Shown: in pieces, positions 35,800 to 45,372 of the stretch
Numbering within the stretch: the stretch's first letter is position 1
How the letters are laid out: every line of letters starts with the position of its first letter
Notes under the pieces: generated by a model
Seen by the model: only the letters and a program-made list of their open reading frames with translations
Databases searched by the model: none
Told to the model about the DNA's origin: nothing
Assembly (NCBI RefSeq): GCF_000292525.1
Contig: NZ_AEYF01000018.1
Coordinates: forward strand, 124,001 to 188,000
Source: Rhizobium sp. CCGE 510
GTDB lineage: Bacteria > Pseudomonadota > Alphaproteobacteria > Rhizobiales > Rhizobiaceae
Reading direction: 5' to 3'
DNA: 64,000 nt
Position numbers and translations under genes: made by a program

Positions 35800-37311
35800 C
35801 TATTCCGCAGCCAGCGGCTGATCGCCTGTATCGGGCGCGTTGGCATCGCCCGGCGCTGTCTGGCAATTCATATCCGGGAACGCGACAATACGTTTTCCGG
35901 AAAAATCCGTGTGCACGACAATGCTGCCCTGCTCCTCGAAATAACCGAGCAGGCGCCGGGCACGGCGGGCGGAATGGGTGCCGTAGGCGCGAGCAATGCG
36001 CGCGTCCGATGGGCACGGCTCGCCGCAGACGGCCGCCTTGGCGAGCATCAGGAAGACACCCTGCAGGTCGTCGGTGACATTCGATGACAGCGACAGCGCC
36101 GTTGCCCAGGCATCGCTCGCAGCGGTTTCCGCATCGACACCGGAGCGGGAGATTGCCACCCGCCGGCGGAAATCCGGCAACGCGATCGGCGGTCCCGGCA
36201 CGCGGCGCATTCGCAGCCGGACGAGAAAATCCTGGTAGAGCACCGAATCGGTGCGGAAGGCGGAGGTGGGGTCGTCGAGTATTTCGGCAAAGACGCCGGC
36301 AAGGCGCTCTTCCCGCTCCTCGGCGGATACCTCTATCTGGCTTGCCCTCACCTCGGCCGGCGCGGCCGATGCCGCCGGCGTCGAGCGCGAAAGTTCAGCG
36401 AGAATGTCGGTCGTTGGCCGCGGCGCCGGCGGCGCGCGGCGCACCGGCGGACGGAGAAACTCCTCCGGATCGGGCGTGAAGATCAGATCCTCGACATCCT
36501 GGGGCGCATCCGGCAGCGGCATCAGCTTCGGGCTGGAGGAACGCGCCGAGGTTTCCACCGCGCCAATCTGGATCGGCAGCGGCCGGCGCGAAAGCGCAGG
36601 GCCGAGGGCGACGAAATTACCACGCTTCAGGTCGCGGAACATCTCGGCCTGGCGCCGGTCCATGCCGAGCAGGTCGGCGGCGCGCGCCATGTCGATATCG
36701 AGAAAGGTGCGGCCCATCAGGAAGTTGGAGGCCTCGGCCGCGACGTTCTTGGCGAGCTTGGCAAGCCGCTGCGTCGCGATGACGCCGGCAAGCCCGCGCT
36801 TGCGGCCGCGGCACATCAGGTTGGTCATTGCCCCGAGCGACATCTTGCGTGCATCTTCCGAGACGTCGCCGCCGACCGACGGTGCAAACATCTGCGCCTC
36901 GTCGACGACGACGAGAACCGGATACCAGTATTCGCGATCGGCATCGAACATGCCGTTGAGGAAGGCTGCGGCCGCCCGCATCTGCTGCTCGATGTCGAGG
37001 CCTTCGAGCGTCAGCACGCAGGAAACACGATGCTGGCGGATGCGATTGGCGATGCCGGCCAATTCCGCCTCGGTGCGCTCGCCATCGACGACGACATGGC
37101 CGAACCTGTCGCTAAGGGTGACGAAATCACCCTCGGGATCGATGATGACCTGCTGCACCCATTGCGCCGATTGCTCGAGCAGGCGGCGCAACAGATGCGA
37201 CTTGCCCGATCCGGAATTGCCCTGCACCAGCAGACGGGTCGCCAGCAGCTCCTCGATATCGAGCGTCGCCGGGCTGCCGGACGCCAATCCCATATCGATG
37301 CCAACTTGCAA
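35800..37311 (-). CDS. HerA/DUF87-type ATPase
   Basis: A 503-residue P-loop ATPase. Walker A is VQGNSGSGKSHLLRR near residues 29-43, Walker B is VLVVVDEAQMF, and RGRKRGLAGVIATQRLAKLAK is the arginine-finger/sensor region of the HerA-FtsK group. About residues 250-330 form a Pro/Ala-rich linker, and the C-terminus may be a winged helix (SARRARRLLGYFEEQGSIVV). Rhizobial versions have no known partner nuclease; no NurA gene is adjacent. It may act in DNA translocation or repair. Confidence 0.85.
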   Translation of the reverse strand: MQVGIDMGLASGSPATLDIEELLATRLLVQGNSGSGKSHLLRRLLEQSAQWVQQVIIDPEGDFVTLSDRFGHVVVDGERTEAELAGIANRIRQHRVSCVLTLEGLDIEQQMRAAAAFLNGMFDADREYWYPVLVVVDEAQMFAPSVGGDVSEDARKMSLGAMTNLMCRGRKRGLAGVIATQRLAKLAKNVAAEASNFLMGRTFLDIDMARAADLLGMDRRQAEMFRDLKRGNFVALGPALSRRPLPIQIGAVETSARSSSPKLMPLPDAPQDVEDLIFTPDPEEFLRPPVRRAPPAPRPTTDILAELSRSTPAASAAPAEVRASQIEVSAEEREERLAGVFAEILDDPTSAFRTDSVLYQDFLVRLRMRRVPGPPIALPDFRRRVAISRSGVDAETAASDAWATALSLSSNVTDDLQGVFLMLAKAAVCGEPCPSDARIARAYGTHSARRARRLLGYFEEQGSIVVHTDFSGKRIVAFPDMNCQTAPGDANAPDTGDQPLAAE

Positions 37312-37439
37312 TGCCGATCCTCGCGACGAAAAGACTCACATGAACGAAGCGCCATTCTTCCGAAACGGCAGCGCCCCGTCTATCAAAGAATCTGCTGATT
37401 TTCAGGGCCAGATTTCGCCAACCCACAGGACAATTCCCC

Positions 37440-38240
37440 TCACGCTTTCAGACCGAAGCCCTGCATCAGCCGCCGCGTAGCAAAATCCTGCTGGCCCGAG
37501 GTGAAGACCGCGAAGTCAAAATTGTCGGGATGCACGGCATCGGCGACCAGCGGCACCAAGGTACGGGCGCGGCGCGCGATTGCCTCGGCCGGATCGAGCC
37601 AGTCGACTGGCCAAGGCGCAATCCGCCGGAATAGATTGGCCATGAAAGGATAATGCGTGCAGGCAAGCACGACGATATCGGTCTTCCGACCATCCTTCTC
37701 CACGAAACACTGGTCGATTTCGGCAAGCACAGCCTCATCGGAGACGGCATCACCGCGAATATAGGCCTCTGCCATCCGAGCCAGGTTTTCCGAGCCGACG
37801 AGGCGGACATGGCATTGCTGCGCAAAGGACTGAATGAGATCGCGCGTATAGGCCCGCTTCACCGTGCCTGGCGTTGCGAGCACCGAGACCAGCCCCGAGC
37901 GTGTGCGCTCCGCCGCCGGCTTGATCGCCGGCACGGTGCCGACGAAGGTCATCTGAGGATAGGCGGCACGCAGATCGGCGCCGACCAGCGTAAAGGCGGT
38001 ATTGCAGGCGATGATGCAGACCTCGGGATCGTGATCCGTCAGCAGCTTGCCGAAAAGCCCGACGATCCGTTCCTTGAGCGCCTGTTCCTCCCAGCCGCCA
38101 TAGGGAAAGCCGGCATCGTCTGCGACATAGATGAAGCCGCGTTCCGGCATCAGCACCCGCGCCTCGCGCAGAACGGTCAGCCCGCCAATGCCGGAATCGA
38201 AGACGAGGATCGGTTTCAGCTCATGCGTCGGTGCTGTCAT
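37440..38240 (-). CDS. murI: Glutamate racemase
   Basis: A 266-residue cofactor-independent racemase that makes D-glutamate for peptidoglycan. The paired catalytic cysteines are in [12 protein letters not shown] and [12 protein letters not shown], and [15 protein letters not shown] starts the first domain. The start ATG 38240 lies 20 bases inside the upstream methyltransferase gene, so the two are translationally linked. Confidence 0.96.
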   Translation of the reverse strand: MTAPTHELKPILVFDSGIGGLTVLREARVLMPERGFIYVADDAGFPYGGWEEQALKERIVGLFGKLLTDHDPEVCIIACNTAFTLVGADLRAAYPQMTFVGTVPAIKPAAERTRSGLVSVLATPGTVKRAYTRDLIQSFAQQCHVRLVGSENLARMAEAYIRGDAVSDEAVLAEIDQCFVEKDGRKTDIVVLACTHYPFMANLFRRIAPWPVDWLDPAEAIARRARTLVPLVADAVHPDNFDFAVFTSGQQDFATRRLMQGFGLKA

Positions 38241-39051
38241 CAGGCGGTGTTTCCTTGGCCGCTGTCGGGAACCTGCCGCCGCGCGGGCTTTTGCGCGAGA
38301 AGCGGTCGAGGGAGGAGATGACGCCGCGCAACACGCTGATTTCCTGCTCCGAGAAAGCCCGGCGAGATAGAACTGCGCGCAGATTGTCGATCATTTTAGG
38401 CTTTTTCCCGGCAGGATGGAAATATCCGCGCGCATCGAGCGCCTCTTCCAGCTGGTCGAACAGGCCGAAGAGCTGCTCCTTGGTGGAGGGCGTCTGTCCC
38501 ATCGCCTGAAAAGCTACAGCGCCGATGTCCTCCATACCGGATTTCATCCATTCATAGGACATCAGCAGCACGGCCTGGGCAATGTTCAACGAGGCAAAGG
38601 CCGGGTTGACGGGAAAGGTGACGATCTCGTCGGCAAGCGCCACCTCCTCATTGGTCAGCCCCCAGCGCTCGCGCCCGAAGAGGATGCCTGTACCCTCGCC
38701 CGCCCGGAACCTCGCCCGCAGCGTTTCGGCGGCGATGACCGGCGAGCGGACCGGCTTGAAGCCGTCACGCTCACGTGCCGTCGTCGCATAGACGAAATTG
38801 AGATCGGCGACCGCCTGCTCCAGCGTGTCGTAGACCTTGGTCGCCGCGATGACATGATCGGCCTTGGAGGCGGTCGCCTGCGCCTTCTCGTTCGGCCAGC
38901 CGTCGCGCGGATTGACGAGGCGCAGTTCGGCAAGACCGAAATTCGCCATGGCGCGCGCCACCATGCCGATATTCTCACCCATTTGCGGCTCGACCAGAAT
39001 GATGGCCGGCCCTTCGGCCAGAAGTTGACGCTCGCTGTTCGTGCCTGCCAT
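38221..39051 (-). CDS. SpoU/TrmJ-type RNA 2'-O-methyltransferase
   Basis: A 276-residue SPOUT methyltransferase of the TrmH/TrmJ group. Motif 1 is [21 protein letters not shown], split here at the conserved N of ENIG; motif 2 is [15 protein letters not shown], and motif 3 is [19 protein letters not shown]. The alphaproteobacterial TrmJ type methylates position 32 of tRNA, which is the same site TtcA acts on, but the specificity here is inferred. The start is ATG 39051 behind AGGA, four bases after the FUSC stop. Confidence 0.9.
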   Translation of the reverse strand: MAGTNSERQLLAEGPAIILVEPQMGENIGMVARAMANFGLAELRLVNPRDGWPNEKAQATASKADHVIAATKVYDTLEQAVADLNFVYATTARERDGFKPVRSPVIAAETLRARFRAGEGTGILFGRERWGLTNEEVALADEIVTFPVNPAFASLNIAQAVLLMSYEWMKSGMEDIGAVAFQAMGQTPSTKEQLFGLFDQLEEALDARGYFHPAGKKPKMIDNLRAVLSRRAFSEQEISVLRGVISSLDRFSRKSPRGGRFPTAAKETPPDDSTDA

Positions 39052-39055
39052 GGTC

Positions 39056-41098
39056 CTATCCCTGTTTCGAGCGCGCAATAGCCTCGCCCGGCGCAAACGG
39101 CAAGACGTCGGCCTGCGGATAGAGCCTTTCCAACGCCGAACCGATCATTTCGAGCCCGAGCCTCGCGCCCTCGCGCGACAGCGGCAGATGCCGTCCCGTC
39201 GTCCGAGATGCCTTGCGCTCGATGAAGAAACAGGCCGAGCCCTGTGCTGCCGCATCCTTCATCAGCACCAGATCCGATGCGATCAGCGTCTTCAGCTCGT
39301 CGGCCGCGGCCGGCGCTGCGGCACTTTTCGCCAGGATGCGCGACCAATAGGTGCATGAGAGGAAGATCGCCAGCGTCTGGCGGATCTGGCCAGGCCGCGT
39401 CACGACGGACCAGGACGAGCCGAGGGGCTTTGCCGCCACCGTGACGTCGCGGTAACAGGCATCGATTTTCTGCGACAGCGCGATCAGCGAAAATCCGCTT
39501 TTGCCCTCTCCGATCGCCGTCAGCAACTCTTCCAGCGCCTGAAACCAACGCGCGAGTGCGGCGTCCAGCGCACCGCGTGTGCGGGCCGGGAAAACCAGGA
39601 ATGCGACCGCCGTTCCGGCGACCGCGCCGATCACCGTCTCGCCGATGCGCAGTTGCAGGAGATCGAGCGTCAGCACGCCGGTCATGCCGTAGACCAGGCA
39701 GAGCACGATCGAGATGAAGAAGGTCATCGTTGCGTAGGAGACCTGCAGGAAATAGAAGGCGAAGAAGATGCAGGCAGCCGCGACCGGAATGGCGATGACC
39801 AGATGACTCGAAATCAGCGTCGCCAGCACGAGACCGATCGCGATCCCGAACACGGTGCCGAGCGAGCGCGACAGAGCCTTCATCGCCGTGTCGCCGCGGG
39901 AATTGGTGTTGGTGAAGACGAGAAAGGCGGCAAGCACCGCCCAGAACCAGCGCTCGCGCGATAGAGCCAAGCCGAAGCCCATGGCGATCGCCGAGGCAAG
40001 CGTGATCTGCAATGCCGAGCGCAGCAGCGGATTGGCGAATGAAAAGTCGATCTTCTCGGCCTGTGCCGTATCCTTGACGGCCTCGATGCCTGCAAAACCC
40101 GAGGCCTGCCCCTCGCCGATCGCCTGCGTCAGTTGCTGCCGCGCCTCACCGAGCCAGAGGAGCGCCCGCACCGCCTCGCCTTCCGGCTCGTCCTTCATGG
40201 CTTCCGTCGTCTTCTCATAGGTGGCGAGTTCCGCCTTGTCGGCCTCGATGACGGCATGGACGAGCGCAAAGGGCGGCGGGTTCTGAAAGCTGACGACGAT
40301 CGCGCTTTCGGCGGCGAGATGCGCGTCGAAGAGCCGGATCGCCAGCTCGGCCGCGGGATCGGCGGCGCCGTCGAAGACACCGGCCGGCGGGCGCGGAATG
40401 AAGCTCTCGGCCATCAGCACCACTTCTTTTAACCGGTCTTCCAGCTGGCGCAGCTCCTGCCGGTCGCCCTCGCCGACATGATGGCCGCCGCCGGCAAGGG
40501 CTGCGAGCTTGAGTAGGATCTGGTTGATCCGGCCCCTGACACTTTCGAGCGAGCGTAGCAGGTCGCGCCGCCAATCATCGGGCAGAAGCACCGCCCGCAC
40601 CACATGGCCGACCAGCACCGCGACGACGGGACCGGCCGCCACATAAGGCAGTTCGGCAAGCGAAGGCTGGAAATAGGCCCCCATGAAATACGAGGTGAAG
40701 GAGAACATGCCGATCGCAAAGCCGCGTGGCCCGAACACCCGCCCGGCCGATGCGAGCGCAATCACCACCAGGAAGACGAGATCGGAAAGAAAGCGGCGAT
40801 CCTCGAGCCCGGCCGCAATGCCGACGACGGCAAGGCTTGCGACACAGCCGAAAAGCCGCGTCACCAGCTGGCGCGAATTCCCCTTATCGCGCACCGCGAT
40901 CCCGCCCTCGATCGACAGCACGATGCCGAGGCCGAAGGCCGCCTTCGGCAGCGGCACGATGAACATCTGGATGGCGAAGAGAATGACGAATGAGAGAACG
41001 ATCGTCAGCGTCACCCGCGACGCCATGCGCAGGCGCGAGAGCGCCGGATCATTGGCAAGCAGCCAGTCTCGGAAATTAAAACCGGAAAACAAATGCAA
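39056..41098 (-). CDS. FUSC/aromatic acid exporter-type membrane protein
   Basis: A 680-residue protein with two blocks of about six transmembrane helices each (about residues 25-175 and 360-520) and a soluble domain between them, the YccS/AaeB plan. VFTNTNSRGDTAMKALSRSLGT and GETVIGAVAGTAVAFLVFP are FUSC-family stretches. Relatives export aromatic carboxylic acids such as p-hydroxybenzoate. No AaeA-type membrane-fusion partner is adjacent. It is followed directly by the SpoU gene and murI. Confidence 0.88.
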   Translation of the reverse strand: MHLFSGFNFRDWLLANDPALSRLRMASRVTLTIVLSFVILFAIQMFIVPLPKAAFGLGIVLSIEGGIAVRDKGNSRQLVTRLFGCVASLAVVGIAAGLEDRRFLSDLVFLVVIALASAGRVFGPRGFAIGMFSFTSYFMGAYFQPSLAELPYVAAGPVVAVLVGHVVRAVLLPDDWRRDLLRSLESVRGRINQILLKLAALAGGGHHVGEGDRQELRQLEDRLKEVVLMAESFIPRPPAGVFDGAADPAAELAIRLFDAHLAAESAIVVSFQNPPPFALVHAVIEADKAELATYEKTTEAMKDEPEGEAVRALLWLGEARQQLTQAIGEGQASGFAGIEAVKDTAQAEKIDFSFANPLLRSALQITLASAIAMGFGLALSRERWFWAVLAAFLVFTNTNSRGDTAMKALSRSLGTVFGIAIGLVLATLISSHLVIAIPVAAACIFFAFYFLQVSYATMTFFISIVLCLVYGMTGVLTLDLLQLRIGETVIGAVAGTAVAFLVFPARTRGALDAALARWFQALEELLTAIGEGKSGFSLIALSQKIDACYRDVTVAAKPLGSSWSVVTRPGQIRQTLAIFLSCTYWSRILAKSAAAPAAADELKTLIASDLVLMKDAAAQGSACFFIERKASRTTGRHLPLSREGARLGLEMIGSALERLYPQADVLPFAPGEAIARSKQG

Positions 41099-41173
41099 GC
41101 CCTCATGCCGCCCAGGGATTGACAGATACCGCCAGGGATCGAATCCGTCGATATCGATCGATATGTCGCGCGC

Positions 41174-41701
41174 CTACTGGCCCTTGGCAATCAGCGCCAT
41201 CGTCGCCTTCAGGGAATCACGGGCCTGCGTTTCGATATTCTCGGTGACGATATCGTCGATTACCGCTTGGCCAGCCTCCTCGACCACCTCGAAACGAACG
41301 GTCGTATAGTCCTTGGCATCGGGCGCGTCCGAGCAGGCGGACTTCTTGAAGCGCACGGTCACCTCGGTCGTGCCGTCGACCGGCGGTGCCGCCGTTGTGG
41401 TCATATCTTCCAGCGGGCATGCATCCTGGCCGTTGACGATGACGTCGTAGTCGAATGGCGATATGCCGTCGTCATCGACGGCCGGAAACTGCGCCGCCGC
41501 ATGGTATCGCGCGACGAAGTCCTTGCTGTAGAGATGATCGAGCCGGCTCGCATCGAAGATGTCGGTCCAATCATTGTTGTTGTCGGCCCAGTTGCTCCCA
41601 GTAACATCCATGATCTCCTTCACCGGAGCGGTGGCATCGGCCGCATGGGCGGCGCCTGACAGGGGGATAAGGCTTGCGATAACAATGGCAATTGTCTTCA
41701 T
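41174..41701 (-). CDS. Hypothetical exported protein
   Basis: A 175-residue protein with a clear signal peptide (KTIAIVIASLIPLSGAAHA, cut before ADATAP). The mature part is acidic, with NNNDWTDIFDASRLDHLYSK, a DDDGISPFDYD turn and two cysteines (CPLED, SACSDA). The layout resembles the DUF3828 group of small periplasmic proteins, but this is tentative. It is upstream of the FUSC gene, 75 bp away, and divergent from icd. Confidence 0.75.
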   Translation of the reverse strand: MKTIAIVIASLIPLSGAAHAADATAPVKEIMDVTGSNWADNNNDWTDIFDASRLDHLYSKDFVARYHAAAQFPAVDDDGISPFDYDVIVNGQDACPLEDMTTTAAPPVDGTTEVTVRFKKSACSDAPDAKDYTTVRFEVVEEAGQAVIDDIVTENIETQARDSLKATMALIAKGQ

Positions 41702-41888
41702 GGTCTATGGTCCGGACGGGCAAATCAAGGCGGACACTAGCCAAATTTCCGCGCTTGGCAATGGCGGCAAAAACGCGTTGTCGACCCCCGTTGCAGCTTT
41801 GCGTTCCCGGCTCACAATGCTATAGCGCTCCTCATCACATCACCCACCCGGGACCCCGTCCCCCTTCAAGTTCGAACGAGGCAGATAC

Positions 41889-43100
41889 ATGAACAAGATC
41901 AAGGTCGCCAATCCCGTCGCCGATCTCGACGGCGATGAAATGACGCGCATCATCTGGCAGCTCATCAAGGATAAGCTGATCCATCCGTATCTCGACCTCG
42001 ATATCGATTATTTCGACCTCTCCGTTGAAAACCGCGACGCCACCAACGACCAGGTGACTGTCGATGCCGCCAACGCCATCAAGAAATACGGCGTCGGCAT
42101 CAAGTGCGCCACGATCACGCCGGACGAAGCACGCGTCAAGGAATTCAACCTTAAGGAAATGTGGAAGAGCCCGAACGGCACGATCCGCAACATTCTGGGC
42201 GGTGTCATTTTCCGCGAGCCGATCATCTGCAAGAACGTGCCGCGCCTGGTTCCCGGCTGGACCAAGCCGATCGTCGTCGGCCGCCACGCCTTCGGCGATC
42301 AGTACCGCGCCACCGATTTCAAGTTCCCCGGCAAGGGCAAGCTGACGATCAAGTTCGTCGGCGACGACGGCACCGTCATCGAGAAGGAAGTCTTCAACGC
42401 GCCGGGCTCCGGCGTCGCGATGGCCATGTACAACCTCGACGAGTCGATCCGGGAGTTCGCCCGCGCCTCGATGATGTACGGCCTGATGCGCAAGTGGCCG
42501 GTCTACCTGTCGACCAAGAACACCATCCTCAAGGCCTATGACGGCCGCTTCAAGGATATCTTCGAAGAAGTCTTCGAGGCTGAATTCAAGGATCAGTTCA
42601 CGGAAGCCGGCATCACCTACGAACACCGCCTGATCGACGACATGGTCGCCTCGGCGCTCAAGTGGTCGGGCGGCTACGTCTGGGCCTGCAAGAACTATGA
42701 CGGCGACGTCCAGTCCGACACGGTTGCTCAAGGCTTCGGCTCGCTCGGCCTCATGACCTCGGTCCTGCTCACACCGGATGGCAAGACAGTCGAAGCCGAA
42801 GCGGCTCACGGCACCGTCACCCGCCACTACCGCCAGCACCAGAAGGGCCAGGAAACCTCGACGAACTCGATCGCCTCGATCTTCGCCTGGACCCGTGGCC
42901 TCGCCCATCGCGCCAAGCTCGACGACAATGCCGAGCTCGCTCGCTTTGCCGCAACGCTCGAAAAGGTCTGCGTCGACACCGTCGAATCCGGTTTCATGAC
43001 CAAGGATCTGGCGCTTTTGATCGGCCCCGACCAGCCGTGGCTGTCGACCACCGCCTTCCTCGACAAGATCGACCAGAACCTGCAGAAGGCCATGGCGTAA
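41889..43100 (+). CDS. icd: Isocitrate dehydrogenase, NADP-dependent
   Basis: A 403-residue dimeric NADP-IDH of the eukaryotic-like type II family, which makes 2-oxoglutarate in the TCA cycle. Markers are [61 protein letters not shown], and [11 protein letters not shown]. The length fits this family (400-410). The start is ATG 41889. A strong intrinsic terminator follows. It stands alone. Confidence 0.98.
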   Translation: MNKIKVANPVADLDGDEMTRIIWQLIKDKLIHPYLDLDIDYFDLSVENRDATNDQVTVDAANAIKKYGVGIKCATITPDEARVKEFNLKEMWKSPNGTIRNILGGVIFREPIICKNVPRLVPGWTKPIVVGRHAFGDQYRATDFKFPGKGKLTIKFVGDDGTVIEKEVFNAPGSGVAMAMYNLDESIREFARASMMYGLMRKWPVYLSTKNTILKAYDGRFKDIFEEVFEAEFKDQFTEAGITYEHRLIDDMVASALKWSGGYVWACKNYDGDVQSDTVAQGFGSLGLMTSVLLTPDGKTVEAEAAHGTVTRHYRQHQKGQETSTNSIASIFAWTRGLAHRAKLDDNAELARFAATLEKVCVDTVESGFMTKDLALLIGPDQPWLSTTAFLDKIDQNLQKAMA

Positions 43101-43124
43101 GCCGGTCCTTTCGCGATAACGTTG

Positions 43125-43153
43125 AAACGGCGGGGATTTTCTCCGCCGTTTTT
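43125..43153 (+). terminator. Intrinsic terminator of icd
   Basis: A perfect nine-base-pair stem (AAACGGCGG and CCGCCGTTT) with a nine-base loop runs into a five-T tract, 25 bases after the icd stop. Confidence 0.92.
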
Positions 43154-43170
43154 CATTTGGGGAATGAATG

Positions 43171-43617
43171 ATGACAGCCATCCTGCGACCGCTTGAACCC
43201 TTGGACCGCGCCGCCTGGGAACCCTTATGGGCTGCTTATCAGCGCTTTTACGAGGTGGTCATTCCGCCGGAGACCACCGATCTCACCTGGGCTCGCTTCC
43301 ACGATCCTGACGAACCGATGCACGCGCTCGGCGCCTTCGACGACGACGGCCACCTTGTCGGCATAGTCCACGCCATCTTTCACCGCTCCTGCTGGCTGCC
43401 GCAATGGACCTGCTATCTGCAGGATCTCTATGTCGAAAACAACCAGCGCGGTCTCGGCACCGGCGCCGCGCTGATCGACGCCGTCGCCGATCTCGCCCGC
43501 GCAAATGGTGCGGGCCGTCTCTATTGGATGACGCACGAAACGAATGCAACGGCGCGGCGGCTCTACGACAAGATCGCCGAGCGCTCAGGTTTCATTCAAT
43601 ACCGCAAGGCTCTCTGA
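43171..43617 (+). CDS. GNAT family N-acetyltransferase
   Basis: A 148-residue GNAT protein. It opens TAILRPLEPLDRAAWEPLW; motif A is LQDLYVENNQRGLGTGAALI with the canonical QRGLGTG acetyl-CoA loop, and IAERSGFIQYRK is motif B. The substrate is unknown; similar proteins act on amines or amino acids. ATG 43171 is preferred over ATG 43168 because GGGGA is seven bases upstream. Confidence 0.92.
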   Translation: MTAILRPLEPLDRAAWEPLWAAYQRFYEVVIPPETTDLTWARFHDPDEPMHALGAFDDDGHLVGIVHAIFHRSCWLPQWTCYLQDLYVENNQRGLGTGAALIDAVADLARANGAGRLYWMTHETNATARRLYDKIAERSGFIQYRKAL

Positions 43618-43702
43618 AGATCGGGGGTTGCACAAAGACCTCGCCGCGCTATTGAATCCGGGCGACGGCAAAGCCGGACATAGCGGCAATGAGGAGGATG
43701 TC

Positions 43703-44329
43703 ATGACCGAAGAGCTGGTATTCTATACGAACCCCATGTCGCGCGGCCGCATCGCGCGCTGGATGCTGGAGGAGATCGGTCAGCCCTATCGCACCGAGCT
43801 GCTGACCTTCGGCGAAGGCATGAAGAAGCCGGAATATCTGCAGGTCAACCCGATGGGCAAGGTGCCGGCGATCCGCCACGGCGACACCGTCGTCACCGAA
43901 TGCGCGGCGATCTGCGCCTATCTCGCCGAGACCTTCCCGGAAAAGGGGCTGGCTCCCAAGCCGGAAGAGCGCGCCCGCTACTACCGCTGGATGTTCTTTG
44001 CCGCCGGTCCGCTGGAATCGGCGGTGACGATGAAGGCTCTCGGCTTCGAAATTCCGACGGAGCGCCTGCGCATGGCCGGTTGCGGCGGTTTCGGCGATGT
44101 CATGAACACGCTTGAAATGGCCGTCTCCGGCTCGACCTACGTCGCCGGCGAGCGCTTCACCGCCGCCGACGTCTATGTCGGCTCGCATATCGGCTGGGGC
44201 CTCGGCTTCGGCTCCATCGAGAAGCGACAGGCCTTCGTCGATTATTTCGGCCGTATCAGCGAACGCGAGGCCTACAAGCGGGCCAATGCCCTGGACGACG
44301 AGGCCGGCAAGACGATGCAGGCCGCCTGA
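43703..44329 (+). CDS. Glutathione S-transferase
   Basis: A 208-residue GST. The N-terminal thioredoxin-like domain has FYTNPMSRGRIARWMLEE with a Ser near the usual catalytic position, then NPMGKVPAIRHGDTVVTECA with the glutathione-binding cis-Pro and Glu-Ser-like ECA. The C-terminal helical domain has AGERFTAADVYVGSHIGWG, the N-capping motif. The substrate cannot be read. The start is ATG 43703 behind GAGGAGG; an open frame extends far upstream but is not used. Confidence 0.94.
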   Translation: MTEELVFYTNPMSRGRIARWMLEEIGQPYRTELLTFGEGMKKPEYLQVNPMGKVPAIRHGDTVVTECAAICAYLAETFPEKGLAPKPEERARYYRWMFFAAGPLESAVTMKALGFEIPTERLRMAGCGGFGDVMNTLEMAVSGSTYVAGERFTAADVYVGSHIGWGLGFGSIEKRQAFVDYFGRISEREAYKRANALDDEAGKTMQAA

Positions 44330-44330
44330 T

Positions 44331-44369
44331 CGTCACCGGCGCGGCTCTCAGACGGCCGCGCCGGTGACG
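44331..44369. terminator. Perfect 15-bp hairpin between GST and AraC genes
   Basis: CGTCACCGGCGCGGC (44331-44345) pairs perfectly with 44355-44369 around a nine-base loop, just after the GST stop and seven bases before the end of the convergent AraC gene. There is no T-run, so it probably serves as a shared 3'-end structure for both transcripts. Confidence 0.7.
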
Positions 44370-44376
44370 TCAGCCT

Positions 44377-45228
44377 TCAGGCAAGTGGTATGTGAATGTC
44401 CGTCAGAAGCTCGGTCGGCGGCACCTCACGCGGATTGTTAAGATATTCCTCGAACATCACTTTGTCCTTCAACTGTCGACCGGCTTTCGGCAGCCATTCG
44501 GCAAAGAGCCACTGATAGGACTTGGGCATATCGGCATAGGGACCCTTGTGGCGCAGCACGGCATAATCGCCGCCGTCGATCGTGCGCCGCTCGAACGGCG
44601 CATTGACCGGCACTTCGGCAGCGCCGGTGACGCAGGCGATCGAGCGCAGCTTTTCAAGCGGCACAACGTCTGGATCGTCGAGATAGATGCCGATCATCCG
44701 CATGTCGGGCTTGGCGAGGCCGCGGGCATAAAGCGTGCCGAACAGCGTTTCGAAGGCTCTGTCGATCTGCATGTAGGAACCGGCATGGGGAACGCCGATC
44801 AGCTCGATCGGCCCGATCTCACGTATGGTAATGTCGAACATGGCTTTGGTCTTTCCGTTAGGTGAGGGTTCAAAGGCTGTGTGGCTTCCCTCTTTCCGGT
44901 AGCGGGCCGGCGGCATGCCGTAGACCGACTTGAAGATGCGGTTGAAAGATTGGAGATTGGGATAGCCTGATCGCTTTGCAATCTCGCTGACGGCAAGCTC
45001 CGTGCGGACGATCTCGCCCGCCGCGCGATGCAGCCTGAGCCGCTTGACGGTTGCCGCCAGCGTCTCGCCGTAGATTGCCCGGTAGATCCTGTGCCAGTGA
45101 TAGCTCGACATGCAGGCAATCTCGGCAAGACGCTCCATATCCAGCTCCTCGTCGAGGTGGTCGTGAATATAGGCCGAAACCCGTCTTAGACGGTTTTCAT
45201 AAAGTGCCCATGCCGTTTCGCCGTTCAT
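44377..45228 (-). CDS. AraC-family regulator with GyrI-like effector domain
   Basis: A 283-residue protein. The N-terminal AraC DNA-binding domain (about residues 8-110) has MERLAEIACMSSYHWHRIYRA and IAKRSGYPNLQSFNRIFKSV, the two helix-turn-helix units. The C-terminal domain (about 125-283) is GyrI/Rob-like (VTIRE-type DITIREIGPIELIGVPHAG; PKSYQWLFAEWLP), which usually binds a hydrophobic or drug-like ligand. Its target is unknown; the neighbouring GST is a candidate by proximity. The start is ATG 45228 behind GAGG. Confidence 0.92.
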   Translation of the reverse strand: MNGETAWALYENRLRRVSAYIHDHLDEELDMERLAEIACMSSYHWHRIYRAIYGETLAATVKRLRLHRAAGEIVRTELAVSEIAKRSGYPNLQSFNRIFKSVYGMPPARYRKEGSHTAFEPSPNGKTKAMFDITIREIGPIELIGVPHAGSYMQIDRAFETLFGTLYARGLAKPDMRMIGIYLDDPDVVPLEKLRSIACVTGAAEVPVNAPFERRTIDGGDYAVLRHKGPYADMPKSYQWLFAEWLPKAGRQLKDKVMFEEYLNNPREVPPTELLTDIHIPLA

Positions 45229-45309
45229 GTCAAACCTCGTGCAAATCGATCGATTGCAGAGAACCATATCCCGATTTGACAAATCCTGCGGACTTGCTCG
45301 ATGCGCAAA

Positions 45310-45347
45310 CCGAAAAAGAAAAAGGCGGAAACTGAGCCTCCGCCTTT
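45310..45347 (-). terminator. Intrinsic terminator of alaS
   Basis: Read on the minus strand, a perfect nine-base-pair stem (AAAGGCGGA and TCCGCCTTT) around a nine-base loop is followed by TTCTTTTT, 25 bases after the alaS stop. Confidence 0.9.
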
Positions 45348-45372
45348 CGAAACTCTCTTATGAACCGTCAGG

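Noticed and set aside
35800..37311. HerA-NurA type anti-phage or end-resection system
   Set aside because: The ATPase is convincing, but no NurA nuclease or other defence gene is adjacent; the neighbours are housekeeping genes.
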